A DNA stretch of 40,411 bases, from positions 1 to 40,411 of the IMG/VR virus record IMGVR_UViG_3300042861_000370; one strand, given 5' to 3'. Below, piece by piece: positions 32,460-39,992 of the stretch. The position numbers and the translations under genes are program-made. Each line of letters begins with the position of its first letter. Within the stretch, counting starts at the first letter, position 1. The notes under the pieces are model-generated. The model made no database searches and was not told where the DNA came from. It saw only the letters and a program-made list of their open reading frames with translations. Origin of the DNA: a virus.

Positions 32460-32914
32460 TTGTCCAGCTCCTTTTTGACAAGTTTGATAATGTGTGCGTG
32501 TGTGGTTTTCTTTGGGCAGACCATCTCAAAGTAGCGTTCACCGACTCGGGCGCACCATGTGTAGAGGTCATCTGTTTGGCACTCAATGACGCGAAAGGAC
32601 TCGGTTGTCCCTGCTTGCGTCCAGTCTGCAGGCATAAGGACTTCGAGCAATTCCCAAAACCTTTGGCGCGTAATTTCCTTTGGCGGTTCACCTCTGTTAA
32701 TCCGCATGGCCTCGTAGCGTTGGCGCGACTGACGACTGTCTTCGTCCGCCTGTCTGACTCGTTCGAGATAGGGTGTATCGACTTCACCGATAGCGTGGTC
32801 TGTCTGCTCATAGCCAAGTTGGCCATAGGCCTCATAGGCCTTGTCCCAAGTTGGGTATGTGCCAATGATTCGGCCTGATTCCTTGTGGACAATCTCATGT
32901 GGGGTTTTGTTCAT
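32456..32914 (-). CDS. DUF1419-like protein
   Basis: A 152-residue protein behind GGAG. The region EITRQRFWELLEVLMPADW (about residues 78-96), then ESFRV and RVGERYFEM, matches the DUF1419-type family as I recall it, found in phages and plasmids and of unknown function. The N-terminal 75 residues are charged with a WDKAYEAY segment. Confidence 0.62.
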   Translation of the reverse strand: MNKTPHEIVHKESGRIIGTYPTWDKAYEAYGQLGYEQTDHAIGEVDTPYLERVRQADEDSRQSRQRYEAMRINRGEPPKEITRQRFWELLEVLMPADWTQAGTTESFRVIECQTDDLYTWCARVGERYFEMVCPKKTTHAHIIKLVKKELDK

Positions 32915-33105
32915 GGTCGAGCTCCTGTGTTGATAAGGTGTTTAGTTGGGGTAGCGACTCCTCGGTCATAGACCATCATTCGGGCGCGTTTTTTCCAAAT
33001 TGGGTCAAGCAGCCTAATCGCGTCCGAGAGGGTTTTGGCAGTGCTCGCGCAGTGCCAGTGATCGCCTTCCATTGGGGTATTGCAGTGAATCCATAGTCTG
33101 ATCAT
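32911..33105 (-). CDS. Small phage protein, unknown function
   Basis: A 64-residue basic protein starting at 33105 with AAGG upstream and overlapping its neighbours by 4 bases. It contains a HWHCAST segment and a basic helix (LLDPIWKKRARMMVYD). Not recognised. Confidence 0.55.
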   Translation of the reverse strand: MIRLWIHCNTPMEGDHWHCASTAKTLSDAIRLLDPIWKKRARMMVYDRGVATPTKHLINTGARP

Positions 33106-33296
33106 TTGCTTAACCTTCCTTCCTTGCGTCCCTGCTCAAACAAGTGTTTAAGGTGGTCGCGGTAAATTGGGTATTGCTGAAGAAGATTACTGAAGGTCTG
33201 ATGAATCGCGATACACCTTTGAAGTGAACCGCGTTCATAGCGATAGCCCAGTTCAATAACCTCATGTTCGGTTTTGACAAACTGGGCTTCGGTCAT
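33102..33296 (-). CDS. Small phage protein, translation coupled
   Basis: A 64-residue helical protein beginning MTEAQFVKTEHEVI. The ATG at 33296 has no own Shine-Dalgarno but overlaps the stop of the small membrane protein upstream, so it is probably translated by coupling. The longer open frame upstream is that membrane-protein gene read in another frame. The C-terminus is basic. Not recognised. Confidence 0.55.
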   Translation of the reverse strand: MTEAQFVKTEHEVIELGYRYERGSLQRCIAIHQTFSNLLQQYPIYRDHLKHLFEQGRKEGRLSK

Positions 33297-33439
33297 GAGA
33301 GTAACCACATGGCAATGAAGAAGGCAATAACTGGTATGACCAACATGAGCAGGAAGTGTGTGCCTGCTAGGACTCGGTCTTGTCTGCGTTTGAGCTCGAG
33401 CTCCTCGCGCAAGGTGGTGGTGTGGCGGTAATACTTCAT
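33293..33439 (-). CDS. Very small membrane protein
   Basis: A 48-residue protein with GGAGG before the ATG at 33439. A charged N-terminal helix (LREELELKRRQDRV) leads into one transmembrane segment (THFLLMLVIPVIAFFIAMWLL region). Its stop is fused to the next start (ATGA). It might be a membrane-active or superinfection protein, which is speculative. Confidence 0.55.
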   Translation of the reverse strand: MKYYRHTTTLREELELKRRQDRVLAGTHFLLMLVIPVIAFFIAMWLLS

Positions 33440-33615
33440 GCGTCCTCCAATAAGGCCAGTTCAATTTTCTTGAGAGTTGCAGGGGAAATGTTCAGCCAGT
33501 TGGACTGGCCGAGCTCGGAATACAGTTTGATCTTGATCTGTCCACAATCCTGCGGAGGCAGAGGGATGGCCTTGATCAACTGGGCTTCCATGTATTTGTA
33601 TTCAACGTCTGTCAT
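33436..33615 (-). CDS. Small phage protein, unknown function
   Basis: A 59-residue protein (MTDVEYKYMEAQLIKAI...). The ATG at 33615 follows AGGAG; a longer upstream frame has no such site. The stop overlaps the start of the membrane protein gene. Pattern: helix, Pro/Gln segment, helix. Not recognised. Confidence 0.55.
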   Translation of the reverse strand: MTDVEYKYMEAQLIKAIPLPPQDCGQIKIKLYSELGQSNWLNISPATLKKIELALLEDA

Positions 33616-33617
33616 GT

Positions 33618-33785
33618 TCACTCCTGTGTGATGTGGCAAACAGTATTGCCATTGGAATCGCGCGCGGAATCAGGCAGGACTTCGCAGTCCCTGTAATAGT
33701 TCGCAAGACGTTCAAGTAATTCAGCCATCTCGCGAGGGTTGTCCTCAAATGCTGAGTTATTGGTATCAATGGTTATGGTGATCAC
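33618..33785 (-). CDS. Small phage protein with GTG start
   Basis: A 55-residue product starting at GTG 33785 with AGGAG upstream: MITITIDTNNSAF..., a Leu-rich helix (EMAELLERLANYY), ending DSNGNTVCHITQE. The ITIDTxNxAFEDNP start and DSNGNTV end occur together in a widespread small phage protein of unknown function, which supports the call despite the GTG. Confidence 0.65.
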   Translation of the reverse strand: MITITIDTNNSAFEDNPREMAELLERLANYYRDCEVLPDSARDSNGNTVCHITQE

Positions 33786-33787
33786 TC

Positions 33788-34192
33788 TTACTCTCCTAAG
33801 TGTTTGAGGGTCTGTAACTGTTGTCCGATTCCCTGACCCTTGAGAGGGAGGCGAACATTTGGGAAACCTTTAACTGCACTCGCGTAGTCAGCTCCTGCAA
33901 GGACTGTGATCTCGCGGTCATATGCACCTAGCATCTTTAACTGGGCTTGCACGATCTCCGCCCACTCAGCGCGTTCGGCCTTGGTCATGTTGCAGAGGGC
34001 TTTGTCATAGGGCGCGTATTGTGCGTGAGGCATAACAACACCATGAAGAGCAGAGAGGATGATCACATCTGCTTCAGCTCGTTCAGAGGCGCGTAGAGCA
34101 AACTTGAAGGCTTGACCTTGATAGAGGTCGCGTCCCTTTGCAGGGCGGTCTAGCTTCTTGTTACTGCAGGCTATAAGGTAGAGAGGCTTCAT
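33788..34192 (-). CDS. DUF6884-like protein
   Basis: A 134-residue protein, first gene of the minus-strand operon. It starts KPLYLIACSNKKL (ACSxxK motif) and has RDLYQG (residues 21-26), LSALHGVV (about 46-53), APYD (about 60-63) and KGQGIGQQLQ near the end. These are features of the DUF6884 family of phage and bacterial proteins, which look like small nucleotide- or base-related enzymes but lack a proven activity. The ATG at 34192 follows AAAGGAG. Being next to the promoter it is expressed first. Confidence 0.68.
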   Translation of the reverse strand: MKPLYLIACSNKKLDRPAKGRDLYQGQAFKFALRASERAEADVIILSALHGVVMPHAQYAPYDKALCNMTKAERAEWAEIVQAQLKMLGAYDREITVLAGADYASAVKGFPNVRLPLKGQGIGQQLQTLKHLGE

Positions 34193-34219
34193 TAACTTAC
34201 TCCTTTAAATTGATTGACT

Positions 34220-34264
34220 AACACATGAATAACGATTACACAATGTCATGTGTTGACTTGTCAA
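34220..34264 (-). promoter_or_regulatory. Strong early promoter overlapped by 9-bp operator-like inverted repeat
   Basis: On the minus strand: -35 TTGACA (34259-34264), 18-base spacer, -10 TGTAAT (34235-34240). The perfect inverted repeat AACACATGA (34220-34228) / TCATGTGTT (34246-34254) brackets the -10. It drives the fifteen-gene block ending at 29434. A phage or host repressor is likely; the two regulators at 35297-35784 are candidates. Confidence 0.65.
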
Positions 34265-34316
34265 GAGTTTTATTCATGTTTTTTTAAATTATTTTTAGGC
34301 GCTGGACAAGCCTCGC

Positions 34317-34329
34317 GTGATGGAGCTCG
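34317..34329 (+). repeat. 13-base direct repeat, copy 1
   Basis: GTGATGGAGCTCG recurs exactly at 34388-34400, 71 bases downstream, in the gap before the small-terminase-like gene. Both copies are preceded, at different distances, by CTGGA. Confidence 0.55.
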
Positions 34330-34387
34330 CGCGTCCTTCTTGGTCTGAGTTCATCCATGGGTTAACAGAGTTAAGGGACTGGATGCG

Positions 34388-34400
34388 GTGATGGAGCTCG
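34388..34400 (+). repeat. 13-base direct repeat, copy 2
   Basis: Exact second copy of GTGATGGAGCTCG, located just before an alternative upstream start of the terminase-like gene. It could be a packaging or binding site, or chance. Confidence 0.55.
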
Positions 34401-34423
34401 ATGACCAGTCAGGCCGGTGTGGT

Positions 34424-34452
34424 TTGCATTGTGTCGCGCGGTCTGTTATGTT
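34424..34452 (+). promoter_or_regulatory. Candidate promoter of the terminase operon
   Basis: -35 TTGCAT (34424-34429), 17-base spacer, -10 TATGTT (34447-34452); predicted start near 34459. This supports the start at 34485 over the in-frame ATG at 34401. Confidence 0.45.
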
Positions 34453-34484
34453 CGGGATTCCTAATTCATACCCATGAAACCACC

Positions 34485-35216
34485 ATGCCACAAAAGTTAA
34501 CGCGCGCGCAAATCAGAGAAGGCCTTGATACGATTCCGATAGAGACTCTACTAAGTAGCGGAGAAGGCAAGAAACCCAAGATGACTGGGAAGATGAAAGC
34601 CTTCGCACACGCAGTAGCACTCGGTGAGACTAAGGCCAATGCGTACAGGAAGGCTTATAAACCTGACGCCAGTAAGAGGACACTGGCCTGTAAGCCATAT
34701 GAGCTGATGAGGGATGAGAGAATCCAGAGGGAGGTTCAAGCCTACCAACTGGCATTAGAGGCAGAGAAACATCGAAACCCCATTCAACTGAAGGCACTCT
34801 TGGTGCAACAGCTCGTCCAGCACTCCCTTGATGAGGACTTTCCCCCTGCACAACGCATGAAGGCCTTGCAGATGATTGGCAATTTGTTTGAGGTCGGAGC
34901 ATTCCTTGAACGAAAGGAGAGCACGATCATCCACAAGAGCTCGGACATACGCACACGATTGCTTGAACGACTGGGTAAGGCCAGTGATGTGACGGCCAAG
35001 CAGGACGATGGGCTCACATTGCTGCAGGAAATTCGGGGTGATGGGCTTGCAGATCGTGCCCTGGACGCACCCACGGACGGGGTGGGCGCGCCTGCAGGCG
35101 GTGCGCGTGTGGGTGCACATACACATACTGTTTCACTCATTCAATCACCAGATAAAAAAGAGGGGGTACCCCCTACAAATTCCAGCGACACTGTCTTAGA
35201 CTTTGATAAGGAATGA
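34485..35216 (+). CDS. Putative terminase small subunit
   Basis: A 243-residue protein starting MPQKLTRAQIREGLDTIP. A region about residues 35-80 (MTGKMKAFAHAVALGETKANAYRKAY style) resembles the helix-turn-helix of phage small terminase subunits, followed by a long helical region and a Ser/Asp-rich end. It precedes two regulators and the large terminase, the expected place. The start at 34485 is used because the recognised region begins there; an upstream ATG at 34401 has a GGAG but would add 28 unlikely residues. The assignment is from pattern and order. A DNA-binding protein of another kind is possible. Confidence 0.6.
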   Translation: MPQKLTRAQIREGLDTIPIETLLSSGEGKKPKMTGKMKAFAHAVALGETKANAYRKAYKPDASKRTLACKPYELMRDERIQREVQAYQLALEAEKHRNPIQLKALLVQQLVQHSLDEDFPPAQRMKALQMIGNLFEVGAFLERKESTIIHKSSDIRTRLLERLGKASDVTAKQDDGLTLLQEIRGDGLADRALDAPTDGVGAPAGGARVGAHTHTVSLIQSPDKKEGVPPTNSSDTVLDFDKE

Positions 35217-35254
35217 CCCCCCCTATGTGTTTCCATACAAAAAGTGGCGGGGGG

Positions 35255-35276
35255 CATATTTTCAGGTGAAAATATG
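35255..35276. repeat. 22-base perfect palindrome, copy 3
   Basis: A 10-bp perfect palindromic stem, CATATTTTCA-GG-TGAAAATATG. It differs from the 23154 copy by one extra central G. It lies in the 80-base gap before the wHTH gene, where it could be an operator for that gene or for the XRE regulator. Confidence 0.8.
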
Positions 35277-35296
35277 AAACTTACTGATTTCTTACA

Positions 35297-35572
35297 ATGA
35301 CTAGACCAATAATTAAACAGACGTTAGAGGCGTGTATAGGGGCGTGTATGACTGAGAAGCAAAGGACTGTGTTCCTTGTGATAGATGAGTATTGGAGGAA
35401 CTATGGATATGGGCCTTCTATAGATGACATCATGTTCCATACTGGGGACAGAGGGCGCGGGAATGTTCATAGAGTGGTGAAGAAGCTCTGTGACTTAGGG
35501 ATATGTAGGCGGGCTAAGAATTCGGCACGTAGTGTGCGCCCGTCTTACTTGAAGTTGAGGAACTTGCCATGA
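35297..35572 (+). CDS. LexA-type winged-helix DNA-binding protein
   Basis: A 91-residue protein. From residue 18 (MTEKQRTVFLVIDEYWRNY) it matches the LexA N-terminal winged helix: helix, GYGPSIDDI turn, then GRGNVHRVVKKLCDLG recognition region. There is no autocleavage domain, so it is a stand-alone regulator. The ATG at 35348 is an alternative start. The palindrome at 35255 lies just upstream and its start overlaps no other gene. Its stop overlaps the XRE gene. It could regulate late genes; target unknown. Confidence 0.68.
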   Translation: MTRPIIKQTLEACIGACMTEKQRTVFLVIDEYWRNYGYGPSIDDIMFHTGDRGRGNVHRVVKKLCDLGICRRAKNSARSVRPSYLKLRNLP

Positions 35573-35784
35573 ACATTGGATTAGCATTAAAAGTGGGTAG
35601 GGCTGCGATGGGCTATACAACACTAGAGTTATCTAAAAAGTCTGGGGTATCTGCGCCGGCTATTTCTAGGATTGAGAATGGAAGCAACCCCACTATAGCA
35701 ACCGTAAGTAAACTATTAAAGGCGATGGATAGAGTGTCGTTTGTTGAGAATGGTAAGACTATGGTTGTGACAATTAATGAATAA
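35569..35784 (+). CDS. XRE/Cro-family helix-turn-helix regulator
   Basis: A 71-residue protein whose residues about 5-50 form an HTH of the XRE type: LALKVGRAAMGYTTLELSKK, then VSAPAISRIENG and TVSKLLKAMD. It ends in a short strand pair. It may be a Cro- or C1-like regulator of the inverted repeats near 34220 or the palindromes. No integrase or lysogeny genes are visible, so lysogenic control is not claimed. The start overlaps the previous stop, and the large terminase starts inside its end. Confidence 0.8.
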   Translation: MNIGLALKVGRAAMGYTTLELSKKSGVSAPAISRIENGSNPTIATVSKLLKAMDRVSFVENGKTMVVTINE

Positions 35785-37360
35785 AAAGCAACAACTGGAG
35801 ATGCAAGAGGAGCGCGACCTGTTTGTCAGGAGGGTGATGTTTGCTCTTAATCTTTCAAAAGAAGAAGCCGCCGAGGCCGCTGAGACTTTCTTTAAGATGC
35901 CTTCTAACGAACAAGCCTCTTACCTTGACGACCTTGACGCATTAGAAGCCAGCCAACAAAGAGAAGAAGCCTTTGACGATTTTAATAAATTTGCCCATGC
36001 CATGTGGCCGGGGTTCATTGACGGACGCCACCATAAGGTAATGGCTAAGAAGTTCGAAGAGATCGCTACGGGAAAGATAAAAAGGCTGATCATCAATATG
36101 CCACCACGGCATACGAAGTCTGAGTTTGCCAGTTATATGCTGCCGGCTTGGTTCTTGGGAAGAGATCCTAGTAAGAAGATTATCCAGTGTTCCAATACAG
36201 CAGAACTCGCCGTAGGCTTTGGCCGTAAGGTTCGTAACTTAGTAGCCAGTGAGCCGTTCTCTAAGATATTCCCCAATGTTAATTTGAGGTCAGACAGCAA
36301 AGCGGCTGGCCGTTGGTCTACGAATAAAAACGGAGAGTATTTTGCAATTGGTGTAGGCGGTACAGTAACGGGTAAAGGTGCTGACCTACTGATCATTGAC
36401 GATCCTCATTCTGAGCAAGAAGCCGCCTTGGCCGCTGGAGATCCTACTGTTTTTGACAAAGTCTACGAGTGGTACACCTCTGGGCCTCGCCAGCGTCTCC
36501 AGCCTGGAGGTGCGATTATTGTCGTGATGACACGCTGGGCTAAGAGGGATCTGACTGGCCGGATCCTTCAGTCTGCGATAGACAAAGACGGGAATGACGA
36601 TTGGGAGGTGATTGACTTCCCTGCGATCCTGCCGAGTGGTAATCCCTTATGGCCGGAGTTTTGGAGCCTAGAGGAGTTACACGCCCTACAGTCTGAACTG
36701 CCTGCTTCTAAGTGGAACGCCCAGTACCAACAGAGTCCTACCAGTGAGCAAGGCGCGATTGTTAAGAGGGAGTGGTGGAAAGAGTGGACACACGAAGACC
36801 CACCTAAGTGTGAGTTTGTGATCCAGTCTTGGGATACAGCGTTTACAAAAAACGAACGATCTGACTATTCGGCCTGTACGACTTGGGGGGTTTTCTATTT
36901 GAATGAGAACCAAAATGACGCGAATATTATTTTGCTCGATGCTTTTAAGAAACGTATGGAATTCCCAGAGTTAAAAGAAAAAGCCTTTAACCACTACAAA
37001 GAGTGGGAGCCAGATGCGTTTATCGTTGAGGCCAAGGCGTCAGGAGCGCCATTGATTTATGAGCTTCGGGCGATGGGAATTCCTGTTCAAGAGTTTACGC
37101 CGTCTAGAGGTAATGATAAGATGGTCAGGATCAATTCTGTATCTGATTTATTTGCCAGCGGTAAGGTTTGGGCGCCAGCTACACGCTGGGCTGACGAGTT
37201 AATGGAAGAGATGGCGGCGTTCCCCAACTCAGACCACGATGACTTAGTTGACTCTGCCACGCAGGCTCTGATAAGGTTCAGAAAAGGCGGGTTTATACGC
37301 TTGCAGACAGACGAAGAGGACGAAGTTCGCTCGTTTAGACGCAAAGTTTCTTACTACTAA
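35777..37360 (+). CDS. terL: Terminase large subunit
   Basis: A 527-residue protein. The ATPase half has MPPRHTKSE (Walker-A-like, about 108-116) and LLIIDDPHSEQE (Walker B, D208/D209). The nuclease half has QSWDTAF (D353), FIVEAKASG (E418) and SDHDDLVDSATQAL (D488/D489), the acidic residues of an RNase H-like nuclease. It packages DNA into the prohead using ATP and cuts concatemers, with the small subunit and the portal encoded nearby. The start overlaps the XRE gene by 8 bases. Length is normal for the family. Confidence 0.93.
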   Translation: MNKKQQLEMQEERDLFVRRVMFALNLSKEEAAEAAETFFKMPSNEQASYLDDLDALEASQQREEAFDDFNKFAHAMWPGFIDGRHHKVMAKKFEEIATGKIKRLIINMPPRHTKSEFASYMLPAWFLGRDPSKKIIQCSNTAELAVGFGRKVRNLVASEPFSKIFPNVNLRSDSKAAGRWSTNKNGEYFAIGVGGTVTGKGADLLIIDDPHSEQEAALAAGDPTVFDKVYEWYTSGPRQRLQPGGAIIVVMTRWAKRDLTGRILQSAIDKDGNDDWEVIDFPAILPSGNPLWPEFWSLEELHALQSELPASKWNAQYQQSPTSEQGAIVKREWWKEWTHEDPPKCEFVIQSWDTAFTKNERSDYSACTTWGVFYLNENQNDANIILLDAFKKRMEFPELKEKAFNHYKEWEPDAFIVEAKASGAPLIYELRAMGIPVQEFTPSRGNDKMVRINSVSDLFASGKVWAPATRWADELMEEMAAFPNSDHDDLVDSATQALIRFRKGGFIRLQTDEEDEVRSFRRKVSYY

Positions 37361-37368
37361 GGATACAT

Positions 37369-39795
37369 ATGTCCATTGAAAAATCACTTTACGCCGCACC
37401 AGAGGGTTTAGAAGCCCTAATGCCCGATACCGAAGAGGATGGCGGCATTGAAATTGAGATTGTTGACCCTGAAGAGGTGACAATTAACATTGACGGAATG
37501 GAAATTAAAATTGAAGGCGGTGAAGAAGATGACTTTGACGCTAACTTAGTTGATTATTTAGACGAATCAGTGGTCACTGGGATAGTGACTGACCTGATTG
37601 GTGACTATGACGATGACGTCAACTCCCGTAAAGACTGGATGCAGACCTATGTAGACGGCTTAGAGCTCTTGGGGATGAAGATTGAAGAGAGAGCCGACCC
37701 TTGGATTGGTGCTTGCGGTGTTTACCATCCCTTATTGTCAGAAGCGCTGGTTAAATTCCAAGCTGAGATCATGATGAGCACGTTCCCTGCAGCTGGGCCA
37801 GTGAAGACTCAGATCATTGGCAAGGAAACCCCCGAGAAAAAAGACGCTGCGACCCGTGTTCAGGATGATATGAACTATCAACTGACAGATGTGATGACAG
37901 AGTTCAGGCCAGAGCACGAAAGAATGGTCTGGGGTCTTGGTTTGTCTGGAAACGCTTTTAAGAAAGTCTACTTTGATCCAAGTTTTGACAGACAGACATC
38001 AATATTCGTCCCGGCTGAAGATTTGGTTGTGCCTTACGGCGCGTCCGACATTCAAACGTCCCCTCGCGTTACGCACGTTATGCGAAAAACGGAAAACGAA
38101 CTCCGTAAATTACAGGTTGCTGGATTCTATGCCGACATTGACTTGGGAGAGCCCAACAATACGCTGGATGAAGTAGAGAAAAAGATTGCCGAAAAGATGG
38201 GATTCCGCGCTTTGTCGGATGACCGCTACAAAATCCTTGAGATGAACGTAGAGCTCGACCTTGAAGGCTACGAGCACACCGATAAAGACGGCGAACCTAC
38301 AGGAATTGCCCTGCCCTATATTGTCACTGTCGAATATGGAAGCATGAAGTGTCTGGCCATCCGCAGAAACTGGAAGCAAGGCGATAAACTCCACACCAAG
38401 CGCCAACACTACGTCCACTATGGTTACGTTCCAGGCTTTGGCTTCTATTGTTTTGGCCTGATTCACCTTGTTGGCGCATTTGCCAAGTCTGGTACGTCAA
38501 TCCTGCGTCAATTAGTGGATGCTGGTACTCTGGCCAACTTGCCCGGCGGCTTTAAGACCCGTGGCCTGCGGGTCAAGGGTGACGATACTCCAATCGGCCC
38601 AGCTGAGTGGCGCGATGTGGACGTACCAAGCGGATCTATTGCAGAGAACATCATGCCTCTGCCATACAAAGAGCCGTCACAGGTTCTAGCTTCTTTACTC
38701 GATAAGATTGTTGAAGAAGGCCGCAAGTTTGCTTCTGCAGCTGACATCCAAGTTGCCGATATGTCTGCCAACTCTCCCGTTGGCACAACACTGGCCATCC
38801 TTGAGCGCCAGCTTAAGGTGATGACTGCTGTTCAAGCGCGTATTCACTATTCCTTTAAGCAGGAACTCGCCTTATTAAGAGACATCATCCGCGACTACAC
38901 GCCGCCTGAGTACTCTTACCAGCCAGAAGAAGGATCCCGCAAAGCCAAACAGTCTGATTACGATTTGGTTGATGTTATTCCTGTAAGTGATCCGAATGCG
39001 GCCACGATGGCGCAGAAGATTGTCCAGTATCAGGCGGTGATCCAGCTGTCCCAGCAAGCTCCCCAGATCTATGATCTACCACAGTTACATAGACAGATGC
39101 TTGATGTCTTAGGAATTAAGAACGCCCAGAAGCTGGTGCCGTTGCCTGATGACGAGATGCCAAAAGACCCGGTCAGCGAGAACATGGCCGCGCTAAAAGG
39201 TATGCCGATGAAGGCGTTTATCTACCAAGATCAACAAGCCCACATTGCGACCCACCAGACGTTCATGCAAGACCCACTGATCATGAAGACCATAGGCCAG
39301 AACCCACAGGCCAATATGATCATGGCCTCGATGCAGGCCCACATTGCCGAACACTTGGGCTTCCACTATCGTCAGTTGATAGAGAAGCAAATGGGTGTGC
39401 CATTGCCCGGCCCAGAGGAGAAGTTGCCAGAGGATGTGGAAGTACAGCTGTCCCAGCTCATCGCACAGGCAAGCGCGCAGTTGTTGCAGGCCAATACCGC
39501 ACAGGCCCAGCAGGCTCAAGCGGCAGCAATGCAACAAGATCCGTTGATTCAGATGCAACAGCAGGAGCTGGCGCTTAAGGGTCAAGAGGGTCAGCGTAAA
39601 GCTCAGAAGGATGCAACTGACGCCCAGCTCAAGCAATCACAGCAACAGATTGAGCGTGAGCGTATCGCTACCCAAAGGGAAATTGATATGGCGCGGATCC
39701 AAGCTTCGGTGCAGAAAGATCAACAAGAACTTGCTCAAGATGCACAGGCCGAGAAAAACAAACTCTTAGCTGAAATGATGAGGAACAAGCAATGA
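37369..39795 (+). CDS. Portal protein (P22-like size)
   Basis: An 808-residue protein after AAGGA, directly following the large terminase. An acidic N-terminal extension (residues 15-60) precedes a body with DWMQTYVDGLELLGMK and WIGACGVYHPLLSEALVKF. The region PVGTTLAILERQLKVMTAVQ (about 467-486), the expected portal stem/wing helices, is followed by a long Gln/Ala-rich coiled-coil C-terminus (from about 700) typical of P22-like portal barrels. It forms the DNA entry ring of the head. Assignment rests on position, size and helix pattern. Confidence 0.88.
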   Translation: MSIEKSLYAAPEGLEALMPDTEEDGGIEIEIVDPEEVTINIDGMEIKIEGGEEDDFDANLVDYLDESVVTGIVTDLIGDYDDDVNSRKDWMQTYVDGLELLGMKIEERADPWIGACGVYHPLLSEALVKFQAEIMMSTFPAAGPVKTQIIGKETPEKKDAATRVQDDMNYQLTDVMTEFRPEHERMVWGLGLSGNAFKKVYFDPSFDRQTSIFVPAEDLVVPYGASDIQTSPRVTHVMRKTENELRKLQVAGFYADIDLGEPNNTLDEVEKKIAEKMGFRALSDDRYKILEMNVELDLEGYEHTDKDGEPTGIALPYIVTVEYGSMKCLAIRRNWKQGDKLHTKRQHYVHYGYVPGFGFYCFGLIHLVGAFAKSGTSILRQLVDAGTLANLPGGFKTRGLRVKGDDTPIGPAEWRDVDVPSGSIAENIMPLPYKEPSQVLASLLDKIVEEGRKFASAADIQVADMSANSPVGTTLAILERQLKVMTAVQARIHYSFKQELALLRDIIRDYTPPEYSYQPEEGSRKAKQSDYDLVDVIPVSDPNAATMAQKIVQYQAVIQLSQQAPQIYDLPQLHRQMLDVLGIKNAQKLVPLPDDEMPKDPVSENMAALKGMPMKAFIYQDQQAHIATHQTFMQDPLIMKTIGQNPQANMIMASMQAHIAEHLGFHYRQLIEKQMGVPLPGPEEKLPEDVEVQLSQLIAQASAQLLQANTAQAQQAQAAAMQQDPLIQMQQQELALKGQEGQRKAQKDATDAQLKQSQQQIERERIATQREIDMARIQASVQKDQQELAQDAQAEKNKLLAEMMRNKQ

Positions 39796-39992
39796 TTGAC
39801 AAATATTTAAAACTTCTAGCTTCAAAGATAGATGACAAAGTATCCCAACTCCAAATGTCAATAGCCGATGGCAAGGCTGAAGATTTTGCGGAGTACAAGA
39901 AGATGTGCGGAGAGGTGAAAGGTCTACTCACTGCACGTTTATACATCATAGACCTACAAGAAAGAGTCAATCACGATGACGATGACGAGTGA
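39792..39992 (+). CDS. Small head-module protein, unknown function
   Basis: A 66-residue helical protein with the ATG at 39792 overlapping the portal stop. It contains KLLASKIDDKV and GEVKGLLTARLYIIDLQERV, ending in an acidic run of Asp/Glu. A similar small protein sits between portal and capsid genes in several phages, with unknown role. Confidence 0.65.
   Translation: MIDKYLKLLASKIDDKVSQLQMSIADGKAEDFAEYKKMCGEVKGLLTARLYIIDLQERVNHDDDDE

Noticed and set aside
34401-34484. Upstream ATG start for the small-terminase-like gene
   Set aside because: Although GGAG precedes it, the extra 28 residues look unrelated and lie ahead of a better promoter (34424-34452). Recorded as an alternative only.
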